Shown: positions 1 to 9,279, numbered from the stretch's first letter. The stretch: 64,000 nt of DNA from Sinorhizobium fredii NGR234 (GCF_000018545.1 NC_012587.1:1674001-1738000), one strand, 5' to 3'. Numbers and translations are program-made. Notes: a model not told the origin generated them from the sequence alone.

Positions 1-338
1 TGCACGACTGCTCGTCGGGTGGGCTGGCGCTCGCCGTCGCCGAGATGGCGATCGCCTCCGGCATCGGCGCGACGATTGCGGCTCCGGAGAACGATCCGAT
101 TGCGGCCTTCTACGGTGAGGACCAGGGCCGCTATGTCGTGACGGTCGCTGCCGACAAGATCGATGCGGTTGCTGCACGGGCGGCGGTTGCCGGCATCGAC
201 CTGCCGGTTATCGGCAAGACCGGCGGCGATTCGGTGAAACTCGGCGATGCGAATACAGTCTCGGTGAACGAACTGCGTTCCGCCCACGAAGCCTGGTTCC
301 CCACCTATATGGGCGGCGATCTCGCACCGGACAATTGA
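1..338 (+). CDS. purL: Phosphoribosylformylglycinamidine synthase II, C-terminal end (partial)
   Basis: Only the last 111 residues are in the window; the frame is open from the left edge (first full codon at base 3) to the TGA at 336-338. The visible start, His-Asp-Cys-Ser-Ser-Gly-Gly-Leu, followed by an Ala-Val-Ala-Glu-Met run, matches the C-terminal AIRS-like domain of PurL, where the usual text is HDCSDGGL. PurL makes formylglycinamidine ribonucleotide from FGAR, glutamine-derived ammonia and ATP in purine biosynthesis, in the cytoplasm. The ATG at 45 is internal. bolA follows 128 bases downstream, an order common in rhizobia (family knowledge). Confidence 0.9.
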   Translation, partial: HDCSSGGLALAVAEMAIASGIGATIAAPENDPIAAFYGEDQGRYVVTVAADKIDAVAARAAVAGIDLPVIGKTGGDSVKLGDANTVSVNELRSAHEAWFPTYMGGDLAPDN

Positions 339-466
339 CGGTAGACGGGGCGCGAGAGAGGCAAATCACCATTTGCCTTCCGCCCCTGAATCGTGGTTCC
401 CTTGATCTCACGGGCGGTGGCAGCATTCCTGTCGCCGCAGAAAAATAACAAGGGAGTTCGCATATC

Positions 467-700
467 ATGCCCATGACACCAGGCGACATCGAAGACATGA
501 TCAAGGCCGGAATTCCCGGTGCCAAGGTCACGATCCGCGATTTGGCCGGTGACGGCGACCACTATGCCGCCGAAGTCGTGGCCGAAGCGTTTCGTGGCAA
601 GACCCGCGTGCAGCAGCACCAGATGGTCTACAACGCTCTCAAAGGAAATATGGGCGGCATTCTTCATGCGCTCGCCCTGCAGACCAGCGCGCCGGAGTAG
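467..700 (+). CDS. bolA: BolA family protein
   Basis: A 77-residue protein, the size of short BolA/IbaG-type proteins. The C-terminal half carries the family helix around HQMVYNAL, followed by a Gly-Gly-Ile-Leu-His-Ala-Leu ending; the histidines are candidate Fe-S ligands shared with a partner glutaredoxin. The start at 467 has an AAGGGAG ribosome site about 10 bases upstream. BolA proteins act with CGFS monothiol glutaredoxins in Fe-S/iron handling. Such a glutaredoxin lies 385 bases downstream, beyond one small gene, on the same strand, so the two probably function together (inference from neighbourhood). Confidence 0.88.
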   Translation: MPMTPGDIEDMIKAGIPGAKVTIRDLAGDGDHYAAEVVAEAFRGKTRVQQHQMVYNALKGNMGGILHALALQTSAPE

Positions 701-706
701 CTGCGT

Positions 707-952
707 ATGGCGGATCTGATCAAGGAACTCGTCAGCGGCGTAGTCGACAGCGCGCTGAAGGAAATTCTAAAAAAGGCGGGTGCGAGAACAAGCGCAACGC
801 GACGCACGAAGCGCCGTACAAGAAAATCGTCGACGGGCGGCGGTATCCTTGCGGACATCATCGAGGCGGCGATCCGCAAGCCGGCAAAGAAACAAGTGAG
901 CCGGCGCCGCACCGCGGCTTCGCGCAGCAAAGTGCGCCGCCGCACCGCCTGA
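707..952 (+). CDS. Small highly basic protein of unknown function
   Basis: An 81-residue ORF that starts 6 bases after the bolA stop, so it is probably co-transcribed and translationally coupled. The first 26 residues look like an amphipathic helix (MADLIKELVSGVVDSALKEI), then Arg/Lys-rich stretches at about residues 27-42 and 58-81 flank a Gly-Gly-Gly-Ile-Leu segment. The composition suggests binding to nucleic acid or another polyanion, but no domain is recognised. Its place between bolA and the CGFS glutaredoxin is the only functional clue. It is kept as a real gene because of the tight spacing, the coding-like third-position GC bias and the lack of a competing frame. Confidence 0.65.
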   Translation: MADLIKELVSGVVDSALKEILKKAGARTSATRRTKRRTRKSSTGGGILADIIEAAIRKPAKKQVSRRRTAASRSKVRRRTA

Positions 953-1084
953 GGTGGTTCGAAAGCCAAATTTTGAGGACCATCAATATTTAACGAGATT
1001 GGTGGTGAAAACCGCGCCCATGCATGCTATTTAAGCTGCAAAGGCGACATCCGGTCCTTGAAGCCGGCCAGGAAGGAAGACAAC

Positions 1085-1420
1085 ATGAGCGGAATTCACG
1101 ATTTCATCGACAACGAAGTCAAGACGAACGACGTCGTTCTCTTTATGAAGGGCACGCCGCAGTTTCCGCAGTGTGGTTTCTCCGGCCAGGTGGTGCAGAT
1201 CCTCGACTACATCGGCGTCGACTACAAGGGCATCAACGTGCTCGCCGATGCGGACCTGCGCCAGGGCATCAAGGACTACTCCAACTGGCCGACCATTCCG
1301 CAGCTCTACGTGAAGGGCGAGTTCGTCGGCGGTTGCGACATCGTGCGCGAGATGTTCCAGGCGGGCGAGTTGCAGGAGCATCTTGAAGGACAGGGAATTT
1401 CCGTAAAGGGCGCTGCCTGA
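1085..1420 (+). CDS. grxD: CGFS-type monothiol glutaredoxin (Grx4/GrxD family)
   Basis: A 111-residue monothiol glutaredoxin. The active-site CGFS motif has its cysteine at residue 30, after the KGTPQFPQ loop; [19 protein letters not shown] is the family's cis-Pro and glutathione-binding region. The start at 1085 is chosen because GGAAGGA lies just upstream and the N-terminus (MSGIHDFID) aligns with the family; the in-frame start at 1058 would add nine atypical residues. Members bind a [2Fe-2S] cluster with glutathione and BolA partners and deliver Fe-S clusters. A rho-independent terminator at 1447-1471 ends the unit. Confidence 0.95.
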   Translation: MSGIHDFIDNEVKTNDVVLFMKGTPQFPQCGFSGQVVQILDYIGVDYKGINVLADADLRQGIKDYSNWPTIPQLYVKGEFVGGCDIVREMFQAGELQEHLEGQGISVKGAA

Positions 1421-1446
1421 TACCGTCCATACCGAACAGATTTCGG

Positions 1447-1471
1447 AAAAGGCGGGCCGACCGCCTTTTTT
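1447..1471 (+). terminator. Rho-independent terminator after grxD
   Basis: AAAAGGCGG and CCGCCTTTTTT form a 9-bp stem around a GCCGA loop, ending in a T-tract. It lies 26 bases after the grxD stop. Confidence 0.85.
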
Positions 1472-1797
1472 GATTCCGGGACTATATGCCTCTCGGCTAA
1501 TTTTCGATGTGCTCCATCACCAGGCGGAAAAATTCCCCGCTCGGAACGCGCTTTCGACGGTCGTGCATCGACAGCCTCTGAACTTGCCCTCAATGAGGGC
1601 GATCGACGGATCGCATTGCCCTATTCTAGGGCGTGCGTTCACGCAGCAAGCATATTCCGAGCAGCAAGCGGTGCGGCTCGACCGAAAACCGAAATTTTAA
1701 AGACAGATCAACATATTGAAGAATGTGCTGCGCCTTCCACATTAAGGCGGCCAGCTCTGGACCGGCTGCTTTGCTGACGGTCAGTGGGATTCATGAA
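1472..1797. other. Intergenic region, no gene seen
   Basis: About 326 bases between the grxD terminator and the first MFS gene. Frames here (for example 1470-1700) are short, lack a convincing ribosome site and have no recognisable product. The region presumably holds the promoter of the MFS pair, but no clear box was identified. Confidence 0.5.
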
Positions 1798-3036
1798 ATG
1801 ACCAAGCCGATAGATAAAACCGCCATGCTTTCCGGCCTGAGCAAGGCTCAGTTCATCGCCCTGATGGCGATGCTGATGTCCATCAACGCGATTTCCATCG
1901 ACATCATGCTGCCGGGGCTGCAGGAGATCGGTGCGAGCCTTGGGGTCGCCGATGAGAACGACCGGCAATATATCTTGTCCGCCTATCTGTTCGGCATGGG
2001 TTTCGCGCAGCTTTTCTTCGGGCCGCTTTCCGACCGGCTCGGGCGGAAGGCGCCGCTGCTCGGCGGCCTGGCACTTTATGCCTTGAGCGCACTGGCTATT
2101 GTTTTCGTTCCTACCTTCGCGACACTTCTTTTCTTCCGGTTCGTTCAAGGCGTCGGCGCGGCGGCAATTCGGGTCGTGGCAGTCTCCGTCGTGCGCGACA
2201 TCTATGGCGGCCGCCAGATGGCGGAGATCATGTCACTGGTCATGATGGTGTTCATGATCGTTCCGGTCATCGCCCCGAGCATCGGCCAATTGATCATGCT
2301 CTTCGCGGAATGGCACATGATCTTTGTCGTGATCGCGCTCTACGCGCTTGCCGCCTCGGCGCCCGTCGCTGTGCGGTTGAAGGAGACCCTGGCTCCAGAA
2401 AATCGGCGTCCCCTCACGGCGGCTGCGGTCCTGGACGGCTTCCGTATCGTGCTGACCAACCGGATCGCCCTCTTCTACACCCTGGCGACATCCGTGATCT
2501 TCGGCGCGCTCTTCGGCTTCGTCAATTCGGCCCAGCAGGTGCTCGTCGGCATCTACGGCCTCGGCGTGTGGTTTCCAGTCGCCTTTGCGGGTTTCGCCGG
2601 TCTGATGGCGGTCGCCTCCTTCGCCAATTCTCGTCTCGTGCAGCGGTTCGGCATGCGGGCCCTATCGCATGCCGCCCTGCTCGGCTTCACCCTGGCGAGC
2701 TTCGTCTGGATGTCGGCGTCGCTGGCCGGGCCATTGCCGTTGCCCATCTTCGTGGTCCTCTATGCCGCGGCGATGTTCCAGTTCGGCGTGATCTTCGCAA
2801 ACTTCAACGCCATGGCCATGGAGCCGCTCGGGCATGTGGCCGGTACGGCCTCGTCCGTTCTCGGCTTTGTGCAAACGATCAGCGGCGCGGCCATCGGCGC
2901 CTTTATCGGCCAAGCTTTCGACGGCACCGTGACGCCGCTCGCCATCGGCTTTTTCACCGTCGCCGTCCTCGCCCTTGTCTTTGTCCTCATTGCAGAGGGT
3001 GGCCGGCTTTTCAAACCGCACAATCCTGCCGGCTAG
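1798..3036 (+). CDS. Bcr/CflA-family MFS efflux transporter (first of tandem pair)
   Basis: A 412-residue inner-membrane transporter with about 12 hydrophobic segments. The loop 2-3 signature appears as LSDRLGRKAPLL, and SIDIMLPGL in the first segment is typical of the Bcr/CflA drug:H+ antiporter subfamily. The start at 1798 (MTKPIDK) is preferred to 1723 because the upstream 25 residues look non-coding. It is clearly paralogous to the next gene, which starts 66 bases after its stop; shared blocks include a VRDIYGGRQMAEIMS / VRDCFGGREMARVMS pair. The substrate is unknown. Confidence 0.9.
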   Translation: MTKPIDKTAMLSGLSKAQFIALMAMLMSINAISIDIMLPGLQEIGASLGVADENDRQYILSAYLFGMGFAQLFFGPLSDRLGRKAPLLGGLALYALSALAIVFVPTFATLLFFRFVQGVGAAAIRVVAVSVVRDIYGGRQMAEIMSLVMMVFMIVPVIAPSIGQLIMLFAEWHMIFVVIALYALAASAPVAVRLKETLAPENRRPLTAAAVLDGFRIVLTNRIALFYTLATSVIFGALFGFVNSAQQVLVGIYGLGVWFPVAFAGFAGLMAVASFANSRLVQRFGMRALSHAALLGFTLASFVWMSASLAGPLPLPIFVVLYAAAMFQFGVIFANFNAMAMEPLGHVAGTASSVLGFVQTISGAAIGAFIGQAFDGTVTPLAIGFFTVAVLALVFVLIAEGGRLFKPHNPAG

Positions 3037-3102
3037 CCGGATGCCCGGTGCGGCACGACGGCCGGATTGTTCCTCCCAAATCTGCCTCTTGTGGATATTC
3101 CA

Positions 3103-4416
3103 ATGACTTCCATTTCAGAAAACACCCCCAACGCTGCACAACAAGCGGAAGCTGCCGACACTGTTTCGGGTGCTGCGCGCATCGGCATGGGCCTCGTCGA
3201 GTTCATCGTGAGCATTGCCGTGATGACGGCGAGCGTCGCCCTTGCGATCGACAGCATGCTGCCGGCCCTTTCGAGCATCGGGCAGTCGTTCGGTGTCGCC
3301 AATGCCAATGACGCGCAGCTCGTCATCGGCATCTTCTTCCTCGGATTCGGCTTCTCGCAGATTTTCTTCGGCAGCCTTTCGGACGCTTTCGGCCGCCGTG
3401 TCGTGCTGCTCGGCGGCCTGGCCTTCTTCACCTTTTCGAGCTTTGCCGCTTCGCAGGCGGCGAGCTTCGAAGCGCTGCTTGTGCTCCGTTTCATCCAGGG
3501 CATCGGTGCCGCTGCCGTGCGGATCACGACCATGGCGATCGTTCGCGACTGTTTCGGCGGTCGCGAGATGGCGCGCGTCATGTCCTATGTGATGATCGTC
3601 TTCATGATCGTGCCGATCGTCGCCCCGTCGCTTGGACAGCTCGTCATCCTCTATGCCGATTGGCACTGGATCTTCATCCTGATTGGGCTGATCGGCCTGG
3701 CCCTGTTCTTCCTCGCCCTGACGCGCATGTCGGAGTCGCTCCCGGCCGAAGAGCGTCTGCCGCTCTCGGTCGGCGCTATCCTTTCAGGATTTCGCACGGT
3801 GCTGACGAACCGCATCACCTGCGGCTACATGATCGGCCTGACGCTGTTCACGGCGGTCATCTGCGCCTACATCGTCAGCGTGCAGCAGGTTTTCGGCGAG
3901 ATCTACGGCCTTGCCGATTGGCTGCCGATCGCCTTTGCCGGGACGGCCGGCGGCATCGCCGTCGCAAACTTTGCCAATGGCTTTTTCGTCCGCAGCTTCG
4001 GCATGCGTCGCATCTCCCACGTCGCGCTGATCCTGTTCACGCTGCTTGCAGCCGTGGGCTACGTCCTGTCGTTGGCCGGCACTCCGGCCTTCGTCGTCAG
4101 CTACCTGATGTTCTCCGTCCTGCTGATGTTCTTCGCGGTGATCGCCACCAACTTCACGGCGATCAGCCTGGAGCCGATGGGCCATCTCGCCGGAACGGCG
4201 ACGGCGATCACCGGCTTCATCTCGACGACGGCCGGCGCCCTTATCGGCAGCGCCGTCGGCCAACTCTTCAACGGCACGCTGCAGCCCTTGTTCGGCGGGT
4301 ACGCCCTCTTCGGGCTACTGACCATTGCCGCGACGCTCTGGGCGGAAAACGGAAAGCTCTTCACGCATCCGGGCGACCAGGCCGCAGAGCACGATCACGG
4401 CGGTGGCCACATATAA
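3103..4416 (+). CDS. Bcr/CflA-family MFS efflux transporter (second of tandem pair)
   Basis: A 437-residue MFS protein paralogous along its whole length to the preceding gene. SIDSMLPAL-like (AIDSMLPALSSIG) and LSDAFGRRVVLL motifs mark the Bcr/CflA subfamily. It has a longer N-terminal cytoplasmic leader of about 35 residues and a His-rich tail (AEHDHGGGHI) that could bind metal, though this is only compositional. The start at 3103 is an ATG (MTSISENTP); the TTG at 3067 is rejected as weaker. The pair probably forms one transcription unit, ending at the hairpin at 4421-4450. Confidence 0.9.
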   Translation: MTSISENTPNAAQQAEAADTVSGAARIGMGLVEFIVSIAVMTASVALAIDSMLPALSSIGQSFGVANANDAQLVIGIFFLGFGFSQIFFGSLSDAFGRRVVLLGGLAFFTFSSFAASQAASFEALLVLRFIQGIGAAAVRITTMAIVRDCFGGREMARVMSYVMIVFMIVPIVAPSLGQLVILYADWHWIFILIGLIGLALFFLALTRMSESLPAEERLPLSVGAILSGFRTVLTNRITCGYMIGLTLFTAVICAYIVSVQQVFGEIYGLADWLPIAFAGTAGGIAVANFANGFFVRSFGMRRISHVALILFTLLAAVGYVLSLAGTPAFVVSYLMFSVLLMFFAVIATNFTAISLEPMGHLAGTATAITGFISTTAGALIGSAVGQLFNGTLQPLFGGYALFGLLTIAATLWAENGKLFTHPGDQAAEHDHGGGHI

Positions 4417-4420
4417 GAGG

Positions 4421-4450
4421 AAGCCCGCCCGGTTGTCCGGGCGGGCTTCT
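4421..4450. terminator. Hairpin between convergent genes
   Basis: AAGCCCGCCCGG and CCGGGCGGGCTT form a perfect 12-bp stem with a TTGT loop, between the MFS gene (plus) and the inositol-phosphatase-like gene (minus). There is only a short T-run on either side, so it may serve both directions with limited efficiency. Confidence 0.65.
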
Positions 4451-4479
4451 GTCCATTGATGAATATTGCGGAGCGCTGA

Positions 4480-5304
4480 TCAGACCGTGAAGACCTCGCG
4501 CCGCAGCGCCTCCCAGCTTTCCTTGTCCGTGGCGAGCAGCAGCCCGCCATTGGTATGCGCCGGCAGATAGCGCGATCCGTCGAAGCGGGCCGCATAGGCG
4601 CCGGCCTCTTCGGCGATCAGAGTGCCGGCGAGATGGTCCCACGGCATGAGCTTCTGGTACATCAGGAAGTGCAGATGACCGGCGGCGAAGATGCGGTATT
4701 CATGCGCCGCGCAGCGGTAGCTGGTGGCGATCCTCACCTTGGCCATATTGCCCATGACGACCCGGCGGTCGTCTTCCTTGTAGAATCCGGTCGACGCGCC
4801 GCCAACCATGCTTTCGATCGGCACGCCGGCGGTGACCGAGAGCTTCTCCTGCGACCCATTCGGCCGACACATCCAGGCGCCAGAGCCCTTCTCGGCGATC
4901 ACCCAGTCATTGCCAAGCGGATCGTAGATGATGCCGGCAACCGTCTCGCCCTTGGCAACGACACTCGCCATCACGCCGAAGAGCGGCAGGCCGGCGGCGA
5001 AATTGAACGTCCCGTCGATCGGATCGACGACGACGGCAAGGTCGGCATCCGCCAGCTTGTCGAGGAGGGCGGGGTCGGCGGCGACCGACTCTTCGCCGAT
5101 GAAGACTGCTCCCGGCGCGACCGCATCGATCTTCGACTTGATCAGCCGCTCGGCGGCCTCGTCGCCTTCGGTCACCAGATCGATCGCCTCGGACTTCATC
5201 CGCACATCGCCCGATTCCAGGTTCCGGAAGCGCGGCAGGATCTCCTTCACCGCCGCCTCCTGCAGAAGATTGGCAAGGGCGGCGATGTCGACGGACTGGC
5301 TCAT
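4480..5304 (-). CDS. Inositol monophosphatase family protein
   Basis: A 274-residue member of the Mg2+-dependent IMPase/CysQ/HisN superfamily. Visible motifs are GEES at the first metal site, [10 protein letters not shown] at the main metal site and PWDHLAG near the C-terminus. Substrates in this family range from inositol phosphates to histidinol phosphate and PAP, and the sequence alone does not settle which applies. The start at 5304 ([10 protein letters not shown]) overlaps the ttcA stop by 4 bases (ATGA type), so the two are translationally coupled. The longer frame back to 5481 is internal to ttcA. Confidence 0.9.
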   Translation of the reverse strand: MSQSVDIAALANLLQEAAVKEILPRFRNLESGDVRMKSEAIDLVTEGDEAAERLIKSKIDAVAPGAVFIGEESVAADPALLDKLADADLAVVVDPIDGTFNFAAGLPLFGVMASVVAKGETVAGIIYDPLGNDWVIAEKGSGAWMCRPNGSQEKLSVTAGVPIESMVGGASTGFYKEDDRRVVMGNMAKVRIATSYRCAAHEYRIFAAGHLHFLMYQKLMPWDHLAGTLIAEEAGAYAARFDGSRYLPAHTNGGLLLATDKESWEALRREVFTV

Positions 5305-6191
5305 TCTTTGGGCTCCGGAGAAAGGGACTGGAAATCGAAAAGCTTCGGGTCGAGGAGATGCGATGGATTCACATGGCCGAGCGCCCGCAGCATCGTGTCC
5401 TTGCGGCCGGGCATGCGCCGCTCGATATCGGCAAGCATCGCTTTCATCGCGTTGCGCTCGAGACCGTCCTGCGAGCCGCAAAGATCGCAGGGGATGATCG
5501 GAAACTCCATCGCCGCGGCGAATTTCGCGAGGTCGTCCTCGGCGGCATAGGTGAGCGGCCGCAGCACCGTCAGATCGCCTTCGTCATTGAGAAGTTTCGC
5601 CGGCATGGACGCGAGCCGGCCGCCATGGAAGAAATTCATGAAGAAGGTTTCGAGAATATCTTCGCGATGATGCCCGAGCACCAGCGCGTCGCACCCCTCC
5701 TCCCGCGCGATGCGGTAGAGGTTGCCGCGTCTCAGCCGGGAACAGAGCGAACAGTAGGTGGCGCCGGTCGGCACCTTTTCCTTCACGATCGAATAGGTGT
5801 CGCGGTACTCGATCCGGTGCCTGACGCCGATCGAGGCGAGATAGTCCGGCAGGATATGTTTTGGGAAGTTCGGCTGGCCCTGGTCGAGATTGCAGGCAAT
5901 GAGCTCGACCGGCAGAAGCCCGCGCCATTTGAGGTCCATCAGCAGCGCCAGCAGGCTGTAACTGTCCTTGCCTCCCGAAACGCCGACGAGCCAGCGCTTC
6001 GACCCCTTCAGCATGCCGAAACCGTCAAAAGCCTGACGCACCTGGCGCAGCAGGCGTTTCCTCAGCTTGTTGAAGGAAACGGAGGACGGCATTCGCGCAA
6101 ACAGCCGATGGTCGCCGGTGTCGAAGGCGTTATCCTCCGCATCGACGGCGACGTCCATCATCTCGCGCTGGGACGATCGTGAGAGTTCCAT
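5301..6191 (-). CDS. ttcA: tRNA 2-thiocytidine biosynthesis protein TtcA
   Basis: A 296-residue PP-loop ATPase. The SGGKDS motif adenylates the tRNA cytidine, and the CSLCSR and CDLCGS cysteine pairs are the expected Fe-S ligands. TtcA thiolates C32 of tRNAs in the cytoplasm. The start at 6191 (MELSRSSQ) is chosen; a frame to 6290 exists but adds 33 poorly conserved residues. It overlaps the downstream phosphatase gene by 4 bases. The 173 bases between it and glsA include a RIME-like fragment. Confidence 0.92.
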   Translation of the reverse strand: MELSRSSQREMMDVAVDAEDNAFDTGDHRLFARMPSSVSFNKLRKRLLRQVRQAFDGFGMLKGSKRWLVGVSGGKDSYSLLALLMDLKWRGLLPVELIACNLDQGQPNFPKHILPDYLASIGVRHRIEYRDTYSIVKEKVPTGATYCSLCSRLRRGNLYRIAREEGCDALVLGHHREDILETFFMNFFHGGRLASMPAKLLNDEGDLTVLRPLTYAAEDDLAKFAAAMEFPIIPCDLCGSQDGLERNAMKAMLADIERRMPGRKDTMLRALGHVNPSHLLDPKLFDFQSLSPEPKE

Positions 6192-6320
6192 GGCGGTAGC
6201 CTCGGATTCTGCGGGCGAAAAAGGTCCGCCCAAAGGCCTGAACCACTTGCCCGGTCTGGTGTCGGATATCAAGGGGAAAGGGGCCGGCAAAGCCCTTCAT
6301 GCCAGAAATCTAACATTCAA

Positions 6321-6349
6321 GAAGGTGCCGGCAGGCGGATGAGGGGCAG
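6321..6349. repeat. Fragment of RIME-like palindromic repeat
   Basis: Bases 6321-6349 (GAAGGTGCCGGCAGGCGGAT and continuing) match one arm of the larger repeat at 60459-60494 almost base for base. Only one arm is present here, between ttcA and glsA, so it is a solo or decayed copy. Confidence 0.6.
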
Positions 6350-6364
6350 CGTCCTCCTCCGTTC

Positions 6365-7312
6365 TCACGGGCCGAAGACCGACCAGCCGGTGCGGGCGGC
6401 AAGCATTTCGAGCGCAAGGGATCCCAGCAACGAATTGCCGTTCTCGTTAAGGCCCGGCGACCAGACGGCAATGGAGGCCTTGCCGGGTGCGACAGCCATG
6501 ATGCCGCCACCGACGCCGCTCTTGCCGGGCAAGCCGACGCGATAGGCGAAATCGCCGGATCCGTCGTAATGGCCGCAGGTCAGCATCAGCGCATTGATGC
6601 GCCGGGCCCGCTGGCGCGACACGACCGAATGGCCGGTCAGCGGATTGGTGCCGCCGGCGGCGAGGAAAAGCCCGGCCTTGGCGAGCTGGCTGCAGGTCAT
6701 CGCCAGCGCGCAATGATGGAAATAGACGCCGAGGACGTGCTCGACCGGATGATCGAGGCGTCCGAAGGAGCGCATGAAACTCGCGAGCGCGAAATTGCGG
6801 AAGCCGGTGACGGTCTCGGAGCGGGCCACCTCGTGGTCGATGACGATATTCTCGTCGTCGGCGAGATAGCGGACGAAGCGCACGATTTCGCCGATCAACT
6901 CCTTCGGCGTATGGCCGGCGAGGATCAGGTCGCTGATCGTGATCGCCCCGGCATTGATGAACGGATTACGCGGCTTGCCGCCTTCATGCTCGAGCTGCAC
7001 GATCGAGTTGAAGGCCGAACCGGACGGCTCGCGCCCGACCCGGTGCCAGATATTCTCGCCATGCTTGCCGAGCGCCAGCGTCAGCGTGAACACCTTGGAA
7101 ATGCTCTGGATCGAGAACGGCACCTCCGCATCGCCGACGCGATGCACCTCGCCGCCCGTCGTGACGATCGCCATGCCGAAATGCTGCGGATTAACGCGGG
7201 CAAGCTGAGGTATGTAATCGGCAACCTTGCCCTCGCCCAAGCGCGGCGTCAGCTCGCGATAGATGTCGTCGAGGATCAGTTGCAGATCCTGTGGCGCTTT
7301 CTGCTCCGGCAT
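6365..7312 (-). CDS. glsA: Glutaminase A
   Basis: A 315-residue serine-type glutaminase that hydrolyses glutamine to glutamate and ammonia. The [10 protein letters not shown] block carries the Ser-x-x-Lys catalytic pair of the beta-lactamase-like fold. NPFINAGAI, the [11 protein letters not shown] region and [10 protein letters not shown] near the C-terminus are family hallmarks. Length agrees with the usual 305-315. It is preceded by the rpsD terminator, so it should have its own promoter in the short gap 7313-7402. Confidence 0.95.
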   Translation of the reverse strand: MPEQKAPQDLQLILDDIYRELTPRLGEGKVADYIPQLARVNPQHFGMAIVTTGGEVHRVGDAEVPFSIQSISKVFTLTLALGKHGENIWHRVGREPSGSAFNSIVQLEHEGGKPRNPFINAGAITISDLILAGHTPKELIGEIVRFVRYLADDENIVIDHEVARSETVTGFRNFALASFMRSFGRLDHPVEHVLGVYFHHCALAMTCSQLAKAGLFLAAGGTNPLTGHSVVSRQRARRINALMLTCGHYDGSGDFAYRVGLPGKSGVGGGIMAVAPGKASIAVWSPGLNENGNSLLGSLALEMLAARTGWSVFGP

Positions 7313-7402
7313 ACGGCACTCCTCGATCTCGATCGGGAAAGGATGGGCGGCTCAACGCGCATCCCAGTTCAAGCCCGGTGGGTTCGTTCCGACATTCACG
7401 TA

Positions 7403-7433
7403 CAAAAAAACCGCCCGTCTCCGGGCGGTTTTC
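7403..7433 (-). terminator. Rho-independent terminator of rpsD
   Basis: Read on the minus strand, AAAACCGCCCGG, GAGA and CGGGCGGTTTTTTT-like sequence form a GC-rich stem followed by a T-run. It lies 24 bases past the rpsD stop. Confidence 0.88.
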
Positions 7434-7456
7434 GTAATTGACAGGCCTGACCCGGA

Positions 7457-8074
7457 TTAACGCGAATAGAATTCGACGACCAGGTGCGGCTCCATGACGA
7501 CCGGATACGGAACGTCGGTCAGGGCCGGAACGCGGACGAACGTCGCGACCATCTTGTTGTGGTCGGCTTCGATGTAGTCCGGAACGTCACGCTCGGCGAG
7601 CTGAACCGATTCGAGGACCGAAACGAGCTGCTTGGACTTTTCCTTAACCTCGATGACGTCGCCCGCCTTGCAACGGTAGGAACCGATGTTGACGCGAACG
7701 CCGTTGACCTTGACGTGGCCATGGTTGACGAACTGGCGGGCGGCAAAGACGGTCGGGACGAACTTGGCGCGGTAGACGATCGCGTCGAGCCGCGACTCGA
7801 GCAGGCCGATCAGGTTTTCCGGGGTGTCGCCCTTGCGGCGGGAAGCTTCGGCGAAGATGGCGCGGAACTGCTTTTCACGGATGTCGCCGTAGTAACCCTT
7901 CAGCTTCTGCTTGGCGCGCAGCTGCACACCGAAGTCGGAAAGCTTGGACTTGCGGCGCTGACCGTGCTGGCCGGGGCCGTATTCACGACGGTTCACCGGG
8001 GACTTCGGACGGCCCCAGATGTTTTCGCCCATACGGCGGTCAATTTTGTACTTGGACGATTCGCGCTTGCTCAT
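7457..8074 (-). CDS. rpsD: 30S ribosomal protein S4
   Basis: A 205-residue S4 protein with the N-terminal [13 protein letters not shown] segment, the [10 protein letters not shown] region and the S4 RNA-binding domain ([14 protein letters not shown] through HGHVKVNG). It nucleates assembly of the small-subunit body by binding 16S rRNA. The start at 8074 is supported by AAAGGAAAT upstream; the extension to 8113 is not conserved. The gene is monocistronic here, as is usual in rhizobia (family knowledge). Confidence 0.97.
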   Translation of the reverse strand: MSKRESSKYKIDRRMGENIWGRPKSPVNRREYGPGQHGQRRKSKLSDFGVQLRAKQKLKGYYGDIREKQFRAIFAEASRRKGDTPENLIGLLESRLDAIVYRAKFVPTVFAARQFVNHGHVKVNGVRVNIGSYRCKAGDVIEVKEKSKQLVSVLESVQLAERDVPDYIEADHNKMVATFVRVPALTDVPYPVVMEPHLVVEFYSR

Positions 8075-8300
8075 CGCATTTCCTTTCAAATAGTTGCACC
8101 GGTTTGTCGCCAAACCGGATCAAGGAAACACGCCCTCCTCTGAACCCATTTTCGGGGTTCTGACAGGCTTCTCACGAGCACGCTGCCGGAGAAACCACGG
8201 GACATGTCAAATGAAACACCGAGCATTGCTGCCCGGCGTTGGGGCGGCTTTAGTGGTTCCAGCCGGCCTTGTCAAACGAAATCGCGGCGCCTGCAACAGT

Positions 8301-8828
8301 TCAGGCGGGATCGCCCCTCTCAGCCGCCTCCAGGGAGACGAGCAGTTTCCTTAGGAGTGCTGCCAGTGCGGCGCGCTCCTCTTTGCCAAGCCCATCGAGA
8401 TAGCGGGCTTCGCTCGCCATGTCGGCGCGAAACGCCGATTCCGCAAGCGCTATCCCCTTCTCGCTCAGCCCGACGACGCTGCTGCGGCCGTCGGATACCG
8501 AGCGCTCGCGGATAATCAGCCCCGCCTTCTGCAGACGATCGAGCCGGTGCGTGAGTCCGCCCGACGAAATCATCAACAGCGTATAGAGGTCGGTCGGTGT
8601 CAGCCGATAGGGTGGCCCGGACCGCCTCAGCGTCGAGATCACGTCGAACTCGCCGCGGTCGAGGCCGAACGAGGCGAAGGTCTCCTCGATCGAAGGCCGC
8701 ACGAGATTCGACAGGCGGTAGGCGCGCCCGAGGATCGCCATCGGCTCGGTATCGAGGTCCGGCAACTCACGTGCCCACTGCGCCCGCAATCGGTCGACAT
8801 GGTCCCTTTCCTCTTTCCCATCCTGCAT
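8301..8828 (-). CDS. MarR-family transcriptional regulator
   Basis: A 175-residue winged-helix regulator. The core runs from residue ~30 to 150 with the MarR recognition helix and wing at SSGGLTHRLDRLQKAGLI and RERSVSDGRSSVVGLSEKG. It is divergently arranged with a cupin gene, and the intergenic region holds two near-identical 18-bp inverted repeats (8852-8869 and 8881-8898), so it most likely represses itself and the cupin gene. No cysteine-based sensor is evident, and the ligand is unknown. Confidence 0.9.
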   Translation of the reverse strand: MQDGKEERDHVDRLRAQWARELPDLDTEPMAILGRAYRLSNLVRPSIEETFASFGLDRGEFDVISTLRRSGPPYRLTPTDLYTLLMISSGGLTHRLDRLQKAGLIIRERSVSDGRSSVVGLSEKGIALAESAFRADMASEARYLDGLGKEERAALAALLRKLLVSLEAAERGDPA

Positions 8829-8851
8829 CGCTCACCTCGGGTCTGCCAATA

Positions 8852-8869
8852 TATCTTGACGAGAAGATA
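8852..8869. promoter_or_regulatory. Probable MarR operator 1
   Basis: TATCTTGACGAGAAGATA: perfect 6-bp arms TATCTT/AAGATA around a 6-base centre. It sits just upstream of the MarR gene start. Confidence 0.75.
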
Positions 8870-8880
8870 ATTTCCGATAA

Positions 8881-8898
8881 TATCTTCTCGTGAAGATA
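8881..8898. promoter_or_regulatory. Probable MarR operator 2
   Basis: TATCTTCTCGTGAAGATA: the same arms as operator 1, and the reverse complement of operator 1 except for one base. The centres are 29 bp apart, close to three helical turns, so two dimers would sit on about the same DNA face. Confidence 0.75.
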
Positions 8899-8943
8899 AA
8901 TCATTCCTCGCATGAAGCCAACCGGACCGAGATGGAGGCCAGC

Positions 8944-9279
8944 ATGTTTCATGTCATTCCTCGTTCTGAGCAGAAGCAAAGCCCCAACCGAACGATCCTT
9001 TTCGAAGGCGGGCGATATGGAGCACCGATTTCGCTCTTCCTGATGGATGCCGAGCCGGGTCAGGGACCGGCGCTTCATGTCCATCCCTATCCAGAGACCT
9101 GGATCGTCCACTCCGGCGAAGCGGAGTTCACCGTCGGCGAGCAGACGATCAAGGGTGAGGCCGGCGATATCATCGTCGTCGACCCGGAGACACCGCACCG
9201 GTTCGTCAATACTGGTACGACGCGGCTGGAGATGACCTGTATCCACGCCTCCGACCACGTCATTCAAACCTGGCTCTAG
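8944..9279 (+). CDS. Cupin domain protein
   Basis: A 111-residue single-domain cupin. Cupin motif 1 is visible as HVHPYPETWIVHSGEAEF (metal-ligand His, His and Glu) and motif 2 as GDIIVVDPETPHRFVN. The start at 8944 is preferred because GGAGG lies 5 bases upstream; a GTG at 8890 lies inside operator 2, so it is unlikely. The function is unknown: small cupins include isomerases, dioxygenases and quercetinase-like proteins. It is the probable target of the divergent MarR regulator. Confidence 0.85.
   Translation: MFHVIPRSEQKQSPNRTILFEGGRYGAPISLFLMDAEPGQGPALHVHPYPETWIVHSGEAEFTVGEQTIKGEAGDIIVVDPETPHRFVNTGTTRLEMTCIHASDHVIQTWL

Noticed and set aside
8130..8165. GAACCC...GGGTTC hairpin between the MarR gene and rpsD
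   Set aside because: Stem is short and lacks a T-run on either strand; could be part of the rpsD leader, but no regulation can be argued.
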